From: Motacilla alba alba
Taxonomy: Eukaryota > Chordata > Aves > Passeriformes > Motacillidae
Assembly: GCF_015832195.1 (NCBI RefSeq)
Contig: NC_052018.1
Location: forward strand, 25,696,115-25,760,114
Direction: 5' to 3'
DNA length: 64,000 nucleotides
Shown here: piece by piece, positions 47,901 to 61,095 of the stretch
Layout of the letters: each line of letters starts with the position of its first letter
Position numbering within the stretch: position 1 is the first letter of the stretch
Notes under the pieces: generated by a model
The model's input: the letters and a program-made list of their open reading frames with translations, nothing else
The model's database searches: none
Told to the model about the DNA's origin: nothing
Program-made: the position numbers and the translations under genes

Positions 47901-50900
47901 AGTAACTTCTGTGGTAAATGCAACTGGTTCAGAGTGATGTACCCAAGTTTGAGTTGCGGTGCGTGGGAAAGATGGTGATGTGTCCTTGGTATCTCCCTGT
48001 GTTGGTGTGTTCCCTCTGGACCTGGAAATCCTGCGCAGCCCGCTTCATCTGCTGAAGCAGACAGTGTTTCTAGTAGATAAAACCAGGGTCAGCATGATCT
48101 TTTACTCACTTACAATCACCCAAACAAATCCCTGTTACAGACTTGACCTCCCAGAGTTAGAGCCTGTTTTCTCTACATCAATCTCACATCTTCTTGGCCC
48201 TTGCTGGGTTGCTGCTTCAGGCCCAGCTAGTCTGTCACTTCTTCTTAGGTTGCTGCTGTGACTTCAGACAATATCTGCCTTACTTTGGACTTCTGTGTGA
48301 TGATCAGATTTTGAAGCTTTTCTTGTTTGGGTTCTGCACACTCAGCACAGCCCAGAGCACCAGGCTCCTATCCCTTTAGCTCCCACCACCTCCTGCTTGC
48401 CTTTCTGTCCTGGGCCTGGACTATCCTGCTGATCAGTGGTTGCTCTCCTCTTTTCTGCCCTTTGATGACTAACAAAAATTTGTAAAAATTCCCATGTACT
48501 TGTAGAGCTTGTTCTACAGAGGCCTGATTGTCTGGTGCATCAGCTCTTTAGGTTCTCCTTAGACAGTCTTTGACTAGAACCAGCTTGCATTTCTTGGTGA
48601 ACAGTTAAATTGTTCTTCCCTGTGGTTTTCCTTTGTGCTTTTATTGTCTGACATACAATTCTTTATTTAAGTTTTCTTGTGAATCTTTTCCTATAGGCAG
48701 AACTCATCTTTTGGTTGAAGGTCTGTTTCACAGAGGCTTTTGGTCTGTGTTCAAAATGGCATAATCTGTAACAAATGTACCATGTAAGTAAGTTTAAAAT
48801 ACATTGATCTTTATTCCTGTCTGTGAGTGCTTGATAGGCAAAAAGATATTCAGAAAGCCAGTGTCATAAAACTCCTGTGAGCACGAAAACTAAACTCCTA
48901 CTGCTAAGCCACCAGTATAAAAGACTTGACCTCATAAGGGCAGATAAATCTGCGTGTCACATAAATTCCCTCTCTGGACACTAATGCTCAGATTCACTGC
49001 TTTTCAAGTACTTCAGAATTTCACATATGTATTTTTTTCTTTCACATAAAGGTCTTTCTCAGCATGGCATCATGACATTTACTCCCTCCCTCTGTTGCAA
49101 GTCTATACTAAAGTTAACTGTAAATTCAGCCTTGCAAATAAGTTTAACTTGTAGAAGAATTCATACTCTTCTAGGAAGTTTATGGCATTTTCAGAGGTTT
49201 GCTTCTCTTTCAAATGGCCTCATTTAAAATACTGGACTCTGAGGCAGTCTTGAGCCATGAAACTCATAACCTTTCCTGTTTCTGTGCAGATGGAAAGAAG
49301 CTGATGCTCTGATTATTTTCATTCAGAAATCTATGGAGAGATAAATACAGCAATGGAAATACCAAAAACCTGGCTGTACAACAATCTGTTTCAGTAAAGT
49401 CTTCTCTGTAAGAAGGATTAAAGAACTGCATCCAGGATCAAGTAAAATGTGAGCATTTGATTGCTAAATAGTAGAGGGACAAAATCACTATGACTGCTAA
49501 TCTGCTGAAATCTAGAAGAATTCACAATATCCTCTGGTCTTCTATTTAGATTGCAATGCAAAGAAATGCATTTGAGGGTTTGGAGTTTTTTGGAGTTTTT
49601 TTTTCTTTTAAAAAATGTTTAATTTTTTTAAAACACTATTAGTTAGCTTAACCTAAGCAGGTGGTTATTCCCCTGCCCTTCCTCCAGCTCAATTTCTCAC
49701 ATTGCAATAGAGATTTTTTTAAAAATGAGATTTGGTTGAGTAAGTGCAAATAGCTTCATTCCTTTTTTGTCTGACTCACTGATGAACTCAGATATCTCTA
49801 ACAGTTATTTCAGGAAATATTTCAATTAAAACAGGCTTAATTTTTCTTGGCACAGTTCATCACCAGATCAAGTTTTTCAAGTCATCTTGTCAGGTTATCT
49901 CTAATCCTACCACATAAGGCTGCTGTGAGTTACTCTTCTGTAGCTCAGCCTCACCCCAAAAAGAGGTATTTCCAAGCAGCTTTCTCGTTAGGAAATGGCA
50001 AAGCTTTCTATCCTTACCCTCTTGCTGGATTATGTTGTGACAGTCCTATGTCAAAAAATATGTCTCAGATTGCTTAGGGTCAGGCTTTATCTTGAAGTTT
50101 GTCAGGAAGATGGAACAGGATCTTTCTGGAGCAAGTAATTTATGCTGTGGTTTACTTTCTGCTGAGAGACCAGAATAAATTAGTCTAATTTACATTAGGA
50201 GAATATTTAGTTTTGATATCAGGAAAAGGTTTCTCTCTAGAGTAAATGCAGCATGCATAGTCATAGAGTGTCTTTTGCTGAGCTCATGCAAGATAATTGG
50301 ATGCGTGGGGGTCCAGAGACGGGACCGTGTGTGGTTCAAGGAGGGATAGGATAGATCAAAAGTTTTCAGCCTGGTGTCTGCCTCTGGCTTGTTCATTGAT
50401 TCAAAAGTTCATTGATTAGGGAGGCTTGGGTGACTCATTTTGGTGCAGTAGTGGTCTGTTTTGGGCCAAAGTCCTCTCAGCTTGCCCTTACCGCATGGGT
50501 CCAGGGCTGCTGTAGGGGCAGAAGGAACATGCTGGGGTGGGCAGCTCATCCTGCACTCTGATAAACTGGGCTTTCTGCACCTGAGCCTCAGTCCTCGCAT
50601 GCCAGGAGAGGTGTAGGAGATGCTAAACTCCCCTATCCTCAGAGAAGGACATTAAATGTCTTACTGGAGGCTGTCCTACACGACCCCTTAGCCATCTTCT
50701 GGTTCTACATTTCTATAGTCACATTACATGATAAGTCAGAAAAAAAAAATTAAACCTCCATAAATATATTACCTATGACCCTGGAAATGGTAGTTTTGCA
50801 GAACTGCTTTCCTGTGTTTTTCATTCAAGGTGTATTGTGCTGTTCATTACAGTATGTCAGTGACAGTAGCATTATTCTCTTATTTACAGTTCTTCCTTTC

Positions 50901-53900
50901 TCTTCAGCAGTGAAAATGAAAAGGAAATCAATGCCATTAAAGAGAATAATGAGAAACTCACCTCCTGCAAGGTCTGTGCTTTTATATTTTTTTCTGAATT
51001 CTCATCTCTGAACGTACTTGTACAAATGCAATGGAAGAATGGAGGAAAAATCCAGGAAAGCACCACTGTAAAAGAGAAATACTGTGGTGGGTCACTGGAT
51101 CTGCAAAAGGCTGAAAACGTCCTGCATCCCCCTCCACACCCCTGGCCTTTACAAAAGTGTGCTATGTGATTAGAAATGTCAGGGTGGAAGAGCAAGGAAG
51201 AACAAATTAAGTGACACAGGAGACAAGGGGAGGTAATACAATTCAGCAGCAATCAAACAACATTCAAACTTCAGCAACATCACTGTGTCTTTCAGTCAAT
51301 CTTTGCACCAGACTGTGAATCCTCAGATCAAAGAGCTGTTAAAAACCCACCAAGGAAGCTCCCCATCAGGCAGAAGCTTGTGGTCTCTCACAATTTATTC
51401 AGTCAGAGCAGTGCCTAACTTGGAACTGCCAGCAGGGCAGTATTTCACTGCCCTTTCAGTGCAATTCTGAACTAAAACCCTTTTAAGAATTTCCAGATTG
51501 TGAGCAGAGTTTGCAAGCACAACATCTGGAAACCACTTTGGCTTTCAGAAGGGAGAAGACTGCAGTATGTCTCTATATTCTCTGCAAGAGCCTTGTTCCT
51601 CTGTGCTGCAATGCTCCGTGAATAATATTGACTGCTCAGTCCTTCCAGAATGTGAATTTTACTGAGAAATGAAGCAAGAGGGATAGAGGGCAATGTATTA
51701 ATCCAGCATGATGCCTTTGCTCTAATGAGTGGGGCAGCCGTACAGCATTTAGAGTTGCTGACTATAAAGGATGAAACAAATCTCATTTGCATACTACTCT
51801 AAGGGAGAGTTTCATTAGTGAGGTTCACCCTCTGTACTGTAGCAGTCCCTACCTCTCAAGCAACCCCGCTGGGCTGATGGGAAGCAATTTAGATGGGCTC
51901 AAAAGTGGTTCAGTAAGATGAAAATTTTCAATGGCTAATTACAAGGCAAATATTTCATAGGCCTGACTGCTTGCCAATTAACATACTTTGACTAGATCTG
52001 CCTGCAGCCAGAGTAGAGCCCATTAAGGAGTAAGCTAGCAAATTATGTAGTAAATACTGTGAGGTAACTTCATCCAAAGCCAGGCTGCCTATGTGTGATA
52101 TGGCTTGAATGTGCTATATTTTGTCTGGATGAAAGAAAAGCTAAGATGTGCTGAAATTAAGATGCAGTGGTTGCTGTGAGTGTGACCTGGGACCTGAATG
52201 CCATTGGCCAAGGACATCAGGGCAGAGAGTTGGGTGTGGGCTGCAGTTTGAGGTTCAATATGGCCAAGAGCACCTACAGCAAATGATGGTACTGGCCCAG
52301 GAGTAGAGAGTGGTAGATTTTGACATGGTTCATGATTGTTACAGTAACAAAGTTGCACAGCTGGTTCCTGACCTGCTGCATTCACTCATGAAGTTAGGAC
52401 ATCTGTGCTTGCCAAAGGAAGGAAGAGCACATAAGGGGCTGTTCTGTGCAAAGTTTTTGCATTTGTGTGAGACAGAGAGAGAAAAAAAAGGTTTAGTTAG
52501 TCTCTCTTGCTGGTAAAAAATGCTGTTGGCCTCTCCGTTGAAAGCACAGAGTCTGCAATTGTTGGTGCAATAATTTCATTACAGCACAGTCAGGTAGCAC
52601 TTGGTAATGCTCCTGATGTACACACCTTGCAAGGGAATTGGTTGAGACTTTCCTAGTAAGCACTGCATCCTGTATCCTCAGCACATTTCATACAGCATGG
52701 CTGGCTTCCCCTGGGACAAAATATTTCTGTTTCAGCTGCATTACTCAAGAAATACACCTGCTCCTTTATGTAATCAGCACCATCTCTACAGAAGGGTAAA
52801 TAGCTGCACATTTACCTGATGCAGCAGATGTTAAACACGTTTGCAAAATGGCAAGTAACAATTGAGAATTAACTTTGCAAAATCCTCTCTAAATGTTATA
52901 AAGAAATAAAACACGTGACAAAACCGGCTTTATGCAGTTATCTCCATTCATCTGCATTTGTTCTGTTTATAGGTAACAGAGTCCTGGATAGTCTGCACGT
53001 GTAGGAGTGGGTATGTACTTAAGTGCTTTAAAACCTGTTTGTCCTGAACTCCTATACAACCACTCTGTGTTGGTGTGTAGGTACACATGCATTAGAGAAA
53101 GACATTTACAAATATAGGTATAGATTATTTGTTTTGTGTATGAGTGTGTGGTATGTAAGGTTGCAAAGAAGGAGGAAAGTAGAATTACTTGCACAGTACT
53201 GCTACTTTTGAAATATTGTTACCTTTAAAACACTGCCAGATCTTCAGTTTGATGGAAGGCTTTGCTGAAGAGCAAGATGGGAGCCACTAACAGCTTAGTG
53301 GTATCTTGTCTCTGTGAGAGGAGATGCGTCCTGGGTCACAGTGAGCTCAGCAGTTACTGGTAGCTGGAGAAAAAAGTATAACCTTGCCTTCTCCTCAAAC
53401 TTGTAAATTTGTCTTGCATGCAAGTGTGAGTCTTATTCCCCCATCTCCCCATCACTAATGTTCTTCATGGGGGCACTGGAGTGATGTGCTTAAGGGCCTT
53501 AGCTGTAATTTCACTGGAAACAAGCTATTATGTTCAGTTTTCATATAATAAGACCTTCATGTTGCAGAGAATGTGTATTTATATCTATCTATATCATCTA
53601 TATATATATACATGTATAAATTGATATGTACAACATATGTGATCATATGCTTATGAATTCAGTGTATAACTGAATAATTTTGCAAAGACTGCATAAATAT
53701 AATTTTAAAACAAAAAGCTATAAACAATACAACAATTATTTCTGTTCTACAGTATCTAATGTTGCTTTGTACTAATGGGTGATTCCATAGGACTTTGGAG
53801 GTAGGGATACATCATGCACACATGCTTACTTTATATAATGTGTGATTGCATGATTATATGTGTGTATGACATCATTCTGTAATGCAGGGGTTATACACTT

Positions 53901-56315
53901 TTAGAGTAACCTCCCCAGACATCAGGCTAAGTTGTTCTCACCAGCTGCAAGATTGAAAGCTAAGGCTTTCATGTGTTGCTTATGCAACACTGCTACTATA
54001 GAAGAGATGTTTAATATCTGTAAGAAAGATGCTTCAGCAGCTGTGCTGAAGCCAGTTAGAGTGGCATTCCCTTGCTGCTCCCTTCAGCCACAGAAGACCA
54101 TAATTGAACAGCATGTGAATCCTTTGCTGCCTGAAGTATCCAGGCAGCAGACCCAGAAGTCCTTTCAAATCAGGGTTTTACAGTTCTTCCTAAGTCACAG
54201 GAGATGTTGGTGCTCTTCTGCTTCACAAAGGCAAAACTTCAGCAAAACCCAAAAAATCGTGCAAGGAGTGATTCAGGAAGAAGATCAGCATAGCAGAGAA
54301 ATAGGAACAAAAAAAGATGCCTATCTCATTAGTATATAGTAATACAAGTAATACAAAAATCATGAAGACTTCACCTTTCTTTACCCTAGGGGTGTTATAC
54401 CACCTCACATATGATCCTACCTCAGCCCTTTCAGAAAATAAGGGGGTTACTACTCTTTCCTGCCATCTCTGCCCTCGGATCTGTGTGTATGTGTGTCTTG
54501 TCAGGGGGTAGCGCTGGCCACTCAACTCCATTGCATCTGATGAGGGGTCGGAAGCTTCTTGGTCTAATAGATCTTATCAAATAGATTATACTGTATTTTC
54601 ATTTTTCTTCTGTCACTTACAGCCAAATCTACCAAAGCAGAAGCTCTGTCTACCCTGCTGGGAAGGTGAGAGTAGCATTACATAGCATTACTCTCTAATG
54701 TGTTGAAAGTTGTATGTGTTCCTAAATGATCTGCCTAGTTAGGTACCTCACTGATGTCACTGGGAAATTGATGAAAAATATTGCTTTTGGCAGTATTGTT
54801 TGGCTGCATTATGTGTTGTACATATGTAAAAGGTTGCAGGTTGTAGAGTGCTGTGGAATCAGACAGTTCTTTGTTTTTCAAAATATTTTCTGAGTTTGAA
54901 GTGTAAGCTGTGATGCTCTAGCACTTGCATAAAATCTGCAAATTATGGGTTTGCAAGTCATCTGTGTTTCAGCATGACTTGAAATCTTTTCTTGACCAAC
55001 TCGTTGAATAATTGGTACCATCCATTAGCTGAATTTAAATATAGGATGATCAATAAAACATGAAATTCTGTAAGAACCTTGTGCTCAGAGAGTGCAAGGA
55101 CATAGTAGAAGAAGTACCTCTGATAAAAGGCTGTGTTCTTAGATGAGAGTTTTCTGATTAATTCCTTTCCTGGTCCCTCACTATTCTTCTAAGTACTGGT
55201 GACTGCTGGATACAGGGCTCTTAAGCCTGTATGGTATTTCTGCTTCAGTTTTGGTTATAATGTCTTGCAACACACTGAGATAGTGACATTCTGTTCTCCC
55301 TACCTAGAGCATGGTTATGAAAGAGAGGGGAGCTGAGTCAGACTGAGCACAGAATGGTCCCACATCCACTGCAGGGCACAAAGCCTCCTATAGGGTCTAG
55401 AGAGACCACAGGGCTCAGGGGCTCAGCCATGCTGCTCTTGGATGAATAACAATACCTCAGGCCAAAAGAGAAACGTGTTTTCCAGATGCTCATCTTAAAG
55501 CTGGCAGAAAAGCCTGTTCTTTCCTGGTTTTCAGGGGAGTTTTTTTCGGTATGACAGTGCTGTAACTGCTCCTTGTAGATAATAGATTTAGTTGTGCGAT
55601 AAGCTTTGTATTGCGTCAGTCTGCTTCAATCTTTGCAGGTGGGTTCTAAAGATGCACCTTGATTCATTTACTCCACTGGATGATCAAAGACCTAAGACTA
55701 CACAAAAATGTTGATTCTTTGCTCAGTTAGACATTGCCCAAATAGGTATTGCTTATTTCTTCTCTGTCATATAATTTCTTTGTTACTTTAATATTGCATT
55801 GTGTACTGTTTTGAGTTTAGACTTTCAGGACTCTTCAAAAGCAAAATAAAATGGCATTTCTGCCTGATTAGTGATCCACCATGAATATGATTCTAATTCT
55901 TCAGCTAAAAGAGTGAAATGAAATTGTTAATGAATCTACATTTTTCACTGCTGTGCAGGTATATTTTATAAGGTAGCCCCAAATACTTCTGAAGCACTCA
56001 TGTTAGATTCTGACTTAGTAGACCATTTCTCAGATTCACAAACGTTCCAGTGAATACCAGCATCCTGCTATGATAGTTTTTGGCTTCTCTGAGTAAACAA
56101 CAGTCTTTTGTTTTACTGTGACAGAGCTCTGCTGTGCCACCCACTGGGACATACCCAGCCCCTCATCTCTTCTCCTGACCTTATCTTTGCAGAGAGCTTG
56201 GCAGCTTCCCTGCAGCAGGAGGGAAATGACAGATCCAGAAGGGCTCCCTGCTCCTCCATTAGCTGTGGGTACTGCCCACAGTACTGCTGCTGTGTCACAC
56301 CAGCACTGAGATGTA

Positions 56316-56321
56316 CTTGGT
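56316..56321. repeat. Target-site duplication, left copy (CTTGGT)
   Basis: CTTGGT directly before the LTR is repeated exactly at 56719-56724 directly after it. A 6-bp duplication is typical of several retroviral integrases, including alpharetrovirus and betaretrovirus-like (ERVK-type) elements. Confidence 0.85.
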
Positions 56322-56718
56322 TGTGGTCTTTGTGAGGGTCCCCAGGATGAGCGAAGAGATGAGAATCTGACTCCATGTTCTCAGAAGGCTGATTTATTAT
56401 TATATAATATTATATTTAAAAAATACTATACTGAAACTATGCTAAAGACATAGAGAAAGGATACATCAGAAGACTTAACAAGAATGAATAATAAAAACCC
56501 ATGACTGACTCCGCAGAGTCTGACACAGCTGATGGTGATTGGTCATTAAGTAAAAACAATTCTCATGGAACCAATCAAACATGCACCTGTTGGTAAACGA
56601 TCTCCAGCCCACATTCCAAAGCAATCAGATAATTATTATTTTCATTCCTCTCCAAGGCCTCTCAGCTTCCCAGGAGAAGAAATCCTGGCAATGGGATTTT
56701 TCAGAAAATATGGTGACA
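56322..56718 (-). mobile_element. Solo endogenous retrovirus LTR (passerine type)
   Basis: A 397-bp LTR read on the minus strand, starting TGTCACCATATTTTCTG and ending GACCACA, so with the retroviral TG...CA termini. A perfect 6-bp direct repeat CTTGGT flanks it. A polyadenylation signal AATAAA lies at 56398-56393 on the minus strand, leaving a short R/U5 of about 70 bp. The body resembles an LTR abundant in passerine genomes, recalled from blocks such as CTGATTTATTATTAT, GAGAAAGGATACATCAGAAG, TGATTGGTCATTAAGT and CTCAGCTTCCCAGGAGAAGA on the + strand. No gag, pol or env sequence adjoins it, so the provirus was lost by recombination between its two LTRs. I cannot give a database family name. 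It may still carry promoter or polyA activity. Confidence 0.88.
56393..56398 (-). promoter_or_regulatory. LTR polyadenylation signal (AATAAA)
   Basis: The canonical hexamer on the LTR's coding strand, about 70 bp before its 3' end, is in the place expected for the end of R. It could terminate antisense transcripts running through this site. Confidence 0.6.
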
Positions 56719-56724
56719 CTTGGT
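56719..56724. repeat. Target-site duplication, right copy (CTTGGT)
   Basis: An exact match to 56316-56321. Together the two copies fix the LTR boundaries to the base. Confidence 0.85.
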
Positions 56725-59700
56725 AATAAAATGACTGACTGCTAGAACTAAAAAAAAGCAGAAATTTTTTTTTTCAGCTCTCACCAGACCACACAAGCTC
56801 TATCACAATTTATCAGCTATTTAATATTTCCAGCCTCTCTGAGCTGGAGAATGAGTTTTCAAAGTCTTGCCTGAGTATCGCTAGCCCTGCTCCAGATGAG
56901 GAAGAGTGCCTTCAGTTTTTAGGGAAGCCATCAGTTTAATCTGAAAGGCCCAGCAGGTTATTGCAATGTAATTTCTTCAAAAGCCACACCCAGCCATTCT
57001 ACTGGAAGGAGAACTCTTCCTCTATATTCCACAGGAAAGGAAAGAAAATTTTTGAGGGTGACTTTGAAGAGCATTAATTTGCTGTTTGCACTTGGTCTTT
57101 GGGATATTGTACAGGCCCATCCATAAACAAGTGCTCTTGTACTACAATTTCTATTTTGTTCAACTACACATGTTCTATGAAAGTCTCGCAGAGCTACATG
57201 TACAACAAGATGCCTGCATGACAGAAAATGCGAATCATCAGAAAGATTAATGCAATGGTAAAATATGTACAAAAATAACAGTACTTTGCATGCACATTGA
57301 ACAGATAAGTTGCTCCTTCTATAGTAGCTGACTGTATAAAGCTATTTATGCATAAATCTCTTAGTTCAGCCTGACTTCTGCAGTGATGGGACATAATTGA
57401 TCTTTAAAAGTTTTGTGCAAGACTCACAGTCTGTGAAATTAAAGGAAGTTCTTTTGTTTAATTTTGTATTTCAATCAACTGACAGGAAGATCACAATACT
57501 AGAAGAATTCCAGTTTTCTTCTAAAAAGGTTTTATAGATAGTATTAAACCAGTAAGTATATTAATGTATTATGGCAAAATATTTTGCACCATTATATTTT
57601 TCACTTTGTATCTGGAATTTTTGGAATAAAAGTCAGCAATGTTGTGATAAACAGATCCACTTCCAGGAGGAATGATGGTAATAGTTCATCAGCATCATAT
57701 CTGAGTTGTAAGACTCTTCTTTCAGAACAGCATTAAAAAACTCAGACATTGGAAACCTCTGGGTCTTGTGACTGTGGCCTACCTGCCTTTTGTTTAAGAA
57801 ATTTTTTGGTCAGGCTGGGATAAATGGGGAAATATTTCTCTTTCCATCACTTGGGAGCAAATGGACGAGGGAAGAAGAATGGGTAGAATCCCACTGCACT
57901 TCCACAGGTCAACATGGGTGTCATAATTTAGCACAAATACACTACAGCAGTGGATCTCTTTCTTCTGGCATCTAGGAAGGATCAACAGCCTCCTGAACCA
58001 CTGCATCCATCCCCTAGTATTCATGATGGTACAGCAGCACTTTGTCCTGGTGACAAAAGGAAGGCATCAGTTGTTGCTGTACTAGGGATTGTGATTAATG
58101 CACTCACAATTGCTGCTACTATCTGCAATTTTAATTAAAGCACCAATTTCTTCACCTCCTTTTGCATTTTAGGTTTGAAACAATTGCTCAACAACTCAGT
58201 CTTGTATTCCAGGCTTTTTATAATAGGAAATATAATGAGAAGTCCCTTCACAATCACCCCTTTATCCCTTCAGCTGTTTATTTTTGAATGTATGTCAAAT
58301 ACATCTTTTGCATATTTTTAAAAGATGGTTAATGTTTTGAAATTGGAAAAGCAGGCAGAGAGCTGTGAGCCAGCCTGGCAATGGCTTTAGCTGTGTATTA
58401 TGTACTTTAATGTGCAGCAGGCTTGAACAGATGAGGGAGATGGAAAGTATTCTCAAGGCCCATGGACTTTCGTAAACATGAAAAAGAAATTGTTTAACCT
58501 TTTAGAAAGCCTCATGTGCTGCAGTGGACTGCCTCAGACCCCAGTGGCAGGTGAAGGAGCTCTCGCTGTGTTTGAGCCTGCTGGGTTTCCAATAGTTGAG
58601 CACAAAGGCCTTTGATGATTCAGTCTTATTCTCCTCTGTGATACTCCCAAATCACTCTGGATCCTCCTGAAGTCCTGGTGACCAGCTGGCTTCTCCTTAG
58701 CCCTCTGTGTAGGGATGAAAGAGGCAGGCTTGAGGACTCTAAGGAAGATTTGCTGTGCAATTGAAAGGGAATGATCTCAGACCTAACATCCTGCAAATGG
58801 ATCTTGAAGGCACTGCATACAATTACTATAAATTATTGAACCAAAGTACAGTAAAAAGTACACTTAATGCATCAAGTGAAACAGAATGAAAATAGCTACT
58901 CTTCCCCTCAGTCTCTCTTATTCCTGTCACAATCTAGCATGGAGTTCCCACTGCAGACAAAATTATAGCAGAAGGGCTATTTAACTTAGATAGGGGTCTG
59001 TGTACACAAACATCACAGCGTGTGATGCAGGGTGATTGGTTGTAACGTGGATAGTTTTATCTTTGGTTAAACCTTCATGCTGTCAGATGGCATTTCCCTG
59101 CTTTGAATGGTAATTGTCTTCAAATGTTGTTAGGCAGCTGCAATGCCAGTCTGATAGATGTGTGATTTGGGACACTTGCTATGCCACTCACTACTACAAT
59201 AAAGTAATTTTAATTTGGTAGATTCCTGAAAAGGTTTATTCTGTGTAAATGACCTAGCCAGGCATGTGAGCAGCACGTCCTCCACCTTGCTTTCCCAGAG
59301 AATCAATGCCAGTTGAAAAAAGGAACGGAGGGTTTTCTATGAATCTACCCTGAGAAAGTCGCAAGAGAGCTCCTCTTGAAATTCATACAACAGGTACAGA
59401 GTCAATGTCAGAAGGAGAGTCAAGGAGACCTGAATTGTCACTGTGTTTGGACTGGTGACTCAGCTATGGGGAAAAACAGGTGACGACAGATAAACAGATA
59501 GGATGAATGACACTGAAAGTGGGAACATGAGCTGTAGGGGTATTGGCAGGTTATTAGGTGTAATTATCGTAATTGTATGGGAATCACTTGAGTCATGACA
59601 CTACCTGTCAGGTAAGTGCAGAAGATCATTCATAAGCCATTGAAAAGGATTCAAGTAGCCTGTAAAGAAGCTTCCAAAAAGGACAAAAATGAGTTGTATC

Positions 59701-60954
59701 AAAGAGCAGTTTCAGAACAATTACATGCAAATAATTTTACAGTTACATGTAACACATTTTTTTGAAAATATTTCTTCCTTCTTTTAATAAATGTTGAGGC
59801 TGGATAAACAGTGGATTAGCTGTTTGGAATAATTTACTCCAATGATTTTAGCATTCCCTCCAACAACCAGAAGAAAAAATAGGAGGCCTGTTTCTTTTAA
59901 ATTTTATAAGATCAAGCCACTAAGCACAAGAAAAAGGCTGAAATAGATGGCAATGTTCCGGCTGTGTACCTTGCTCTTAGGTCTGTGGTACTTGTAGCTG
60001 GCTTTGTAACAAGAGGGGAGTGTAACACACTGTTGCTGTTGTTTCACAATTACTTTTTGTCACAGAAAGGTGTTTAACTAAACTAATGAGAGAATTGGCT
60101 TGGCAGAGAATGGCAGTCAGAAGACATTCATGGGTGTGCTGGGATGGAGAATGGGAGAGACATGTCTAATTATTGCCCAATTCTGTGCCTGTAGGAACAC
60201 CTTTTTGCCAGCCACGTGCTCCAAGCAATGATTATGTGCACCCTTCACTGCTCAAGTGGGTGCTTTATCATGAAGCCTGAACTTTATCTTGTAAGTGCAT
60301 CTTCCTTCAGCTGCTGTCATTGGCATATTTTGTTGTTTACTGTGGTTGACTCTGTTAAAACATGACAAGATTTGATGGACTATATGAATTGTTTTTTCCT
60401 TTTCTTGATAATACCTGTTGTATTTTGCAGTACTCTGTAAAAAATGAAGGCTCTTTTCTTACAGTGAGAACCAGTCAGAAGTGAATCATGACACACAGAA
60501 AATGGATATTGTTTACAGATTTGATAATGTTGGCTCAAATGTCTGCATAAAAAGCTCCCTTTTCACTTTTGTCAGAATCACAGTCACATCAAATGGCTTT
60601 TGTGTTCTACCTCGGGTGAAATATTCACCTCACGGACTTTGCCAAAACTTTCAAACAGAGGTAGAAATATTTATGATCCACCAGAGGCTCAGTAAATCCC
60701 AGAGAAGCTGGTGCTTTTTTGAATGCCTTTTCAGCCTCTGTTTTTCAGGCTCTACTCTCTACTTTCTAATTTGGTAATTTCCTCCATACAGTTCTGGTTT
60801 TGTTCTGCTGAGCCTGCGCCACGGGAATGAACTGGCTTTGCTTTCTGCACAGGTTGGCTAAAGTTTCCTTGGAAAGTGTGGCTGGGAGTCACTGACACAA
60901 CTGCAGCCCATGGCCACAGCATCCCTGCAAAGTGCATGTTGCTGTTCTGACTTT
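56725..60954. other. Unique non-coding sequence
   Basis: No gene or mobile element supported. Open frames are at most 104 codons (56958-57272, minus), without recognisable domains. Confidence 0.55.
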
Positions 60955-61095
60955 ACAGGTGCCTGAATGAAAGCAGAGGAATGAAGAGATTTGCCTAAGG
61001 CCACATAATAAATCAGATGCTTCTATGGATTAGTTACAGCTCAGGACTCCCCTGCTGCTGACCGCCAGTCCTGCATTGACTCCACCACTCACTCC
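60955..61095 (+). mobile_element. Probable MIR-like (tRNA-derived CORE-SINE) remnant
   Basis: The order ACAGGTGCCTGAATGAAAGC, GAGATTTGCCTAAGGCCACA, ATAAATCAGATG, CTCAGGACTCCCCTGC and CCAGTCCTGCATTGAC follows the pattern of MIR-type elements and L3-type tails ('gaggaa...ttgcccaaggtcacac...cagagc...aggactcc...cagtcctgcactga'). Heavily decayed, as expected for an element that predates the bird-mammal split. Limits are approximate. An L3/CR1-like 3' tail is the main alternative. Confidence 0.5.

Larger units (their letters stand above)
38380..56321. other. Long unique non-coding stretch
   Basis: Eighteen kilobases with no gene, RNA gene or mobile element that I can support. The longest open frame is 135 codons (53932-54339, +). 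Its peptide is Cys/Gln/Ser-rich and unrecognised, and nothing beside it marks an exon. Poly-C, poly-A, a short duplication and AT-rich microsatellite-like sequence around 53577-53640 lie inside. Parts may be conserved regulatory DNA, but that needs an alignment. Confidence 0.5.

Noticed and set aside
50180..50400. Possible degraded CR1 or LTR fragment (GATATCAGGAAAAGGTTTC)
   Set aside because: Only one short block resembles CR1, and the expected following blocks are absent.
51785..51792. Octamer ATTTGCAT plus nearby TAATTA as a developmental enhancer
   Set aside because: The octamer or its complement appears several times in the window, as base composition predicts. Without an alignment there is no ground to call an enhancer.
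53932..54339. 135-codon + strand ORF as a gene
   Set aside because: No recognisable domain, no splice or promoter context, and one such frame is expected by chance in 64 kb of both strands.
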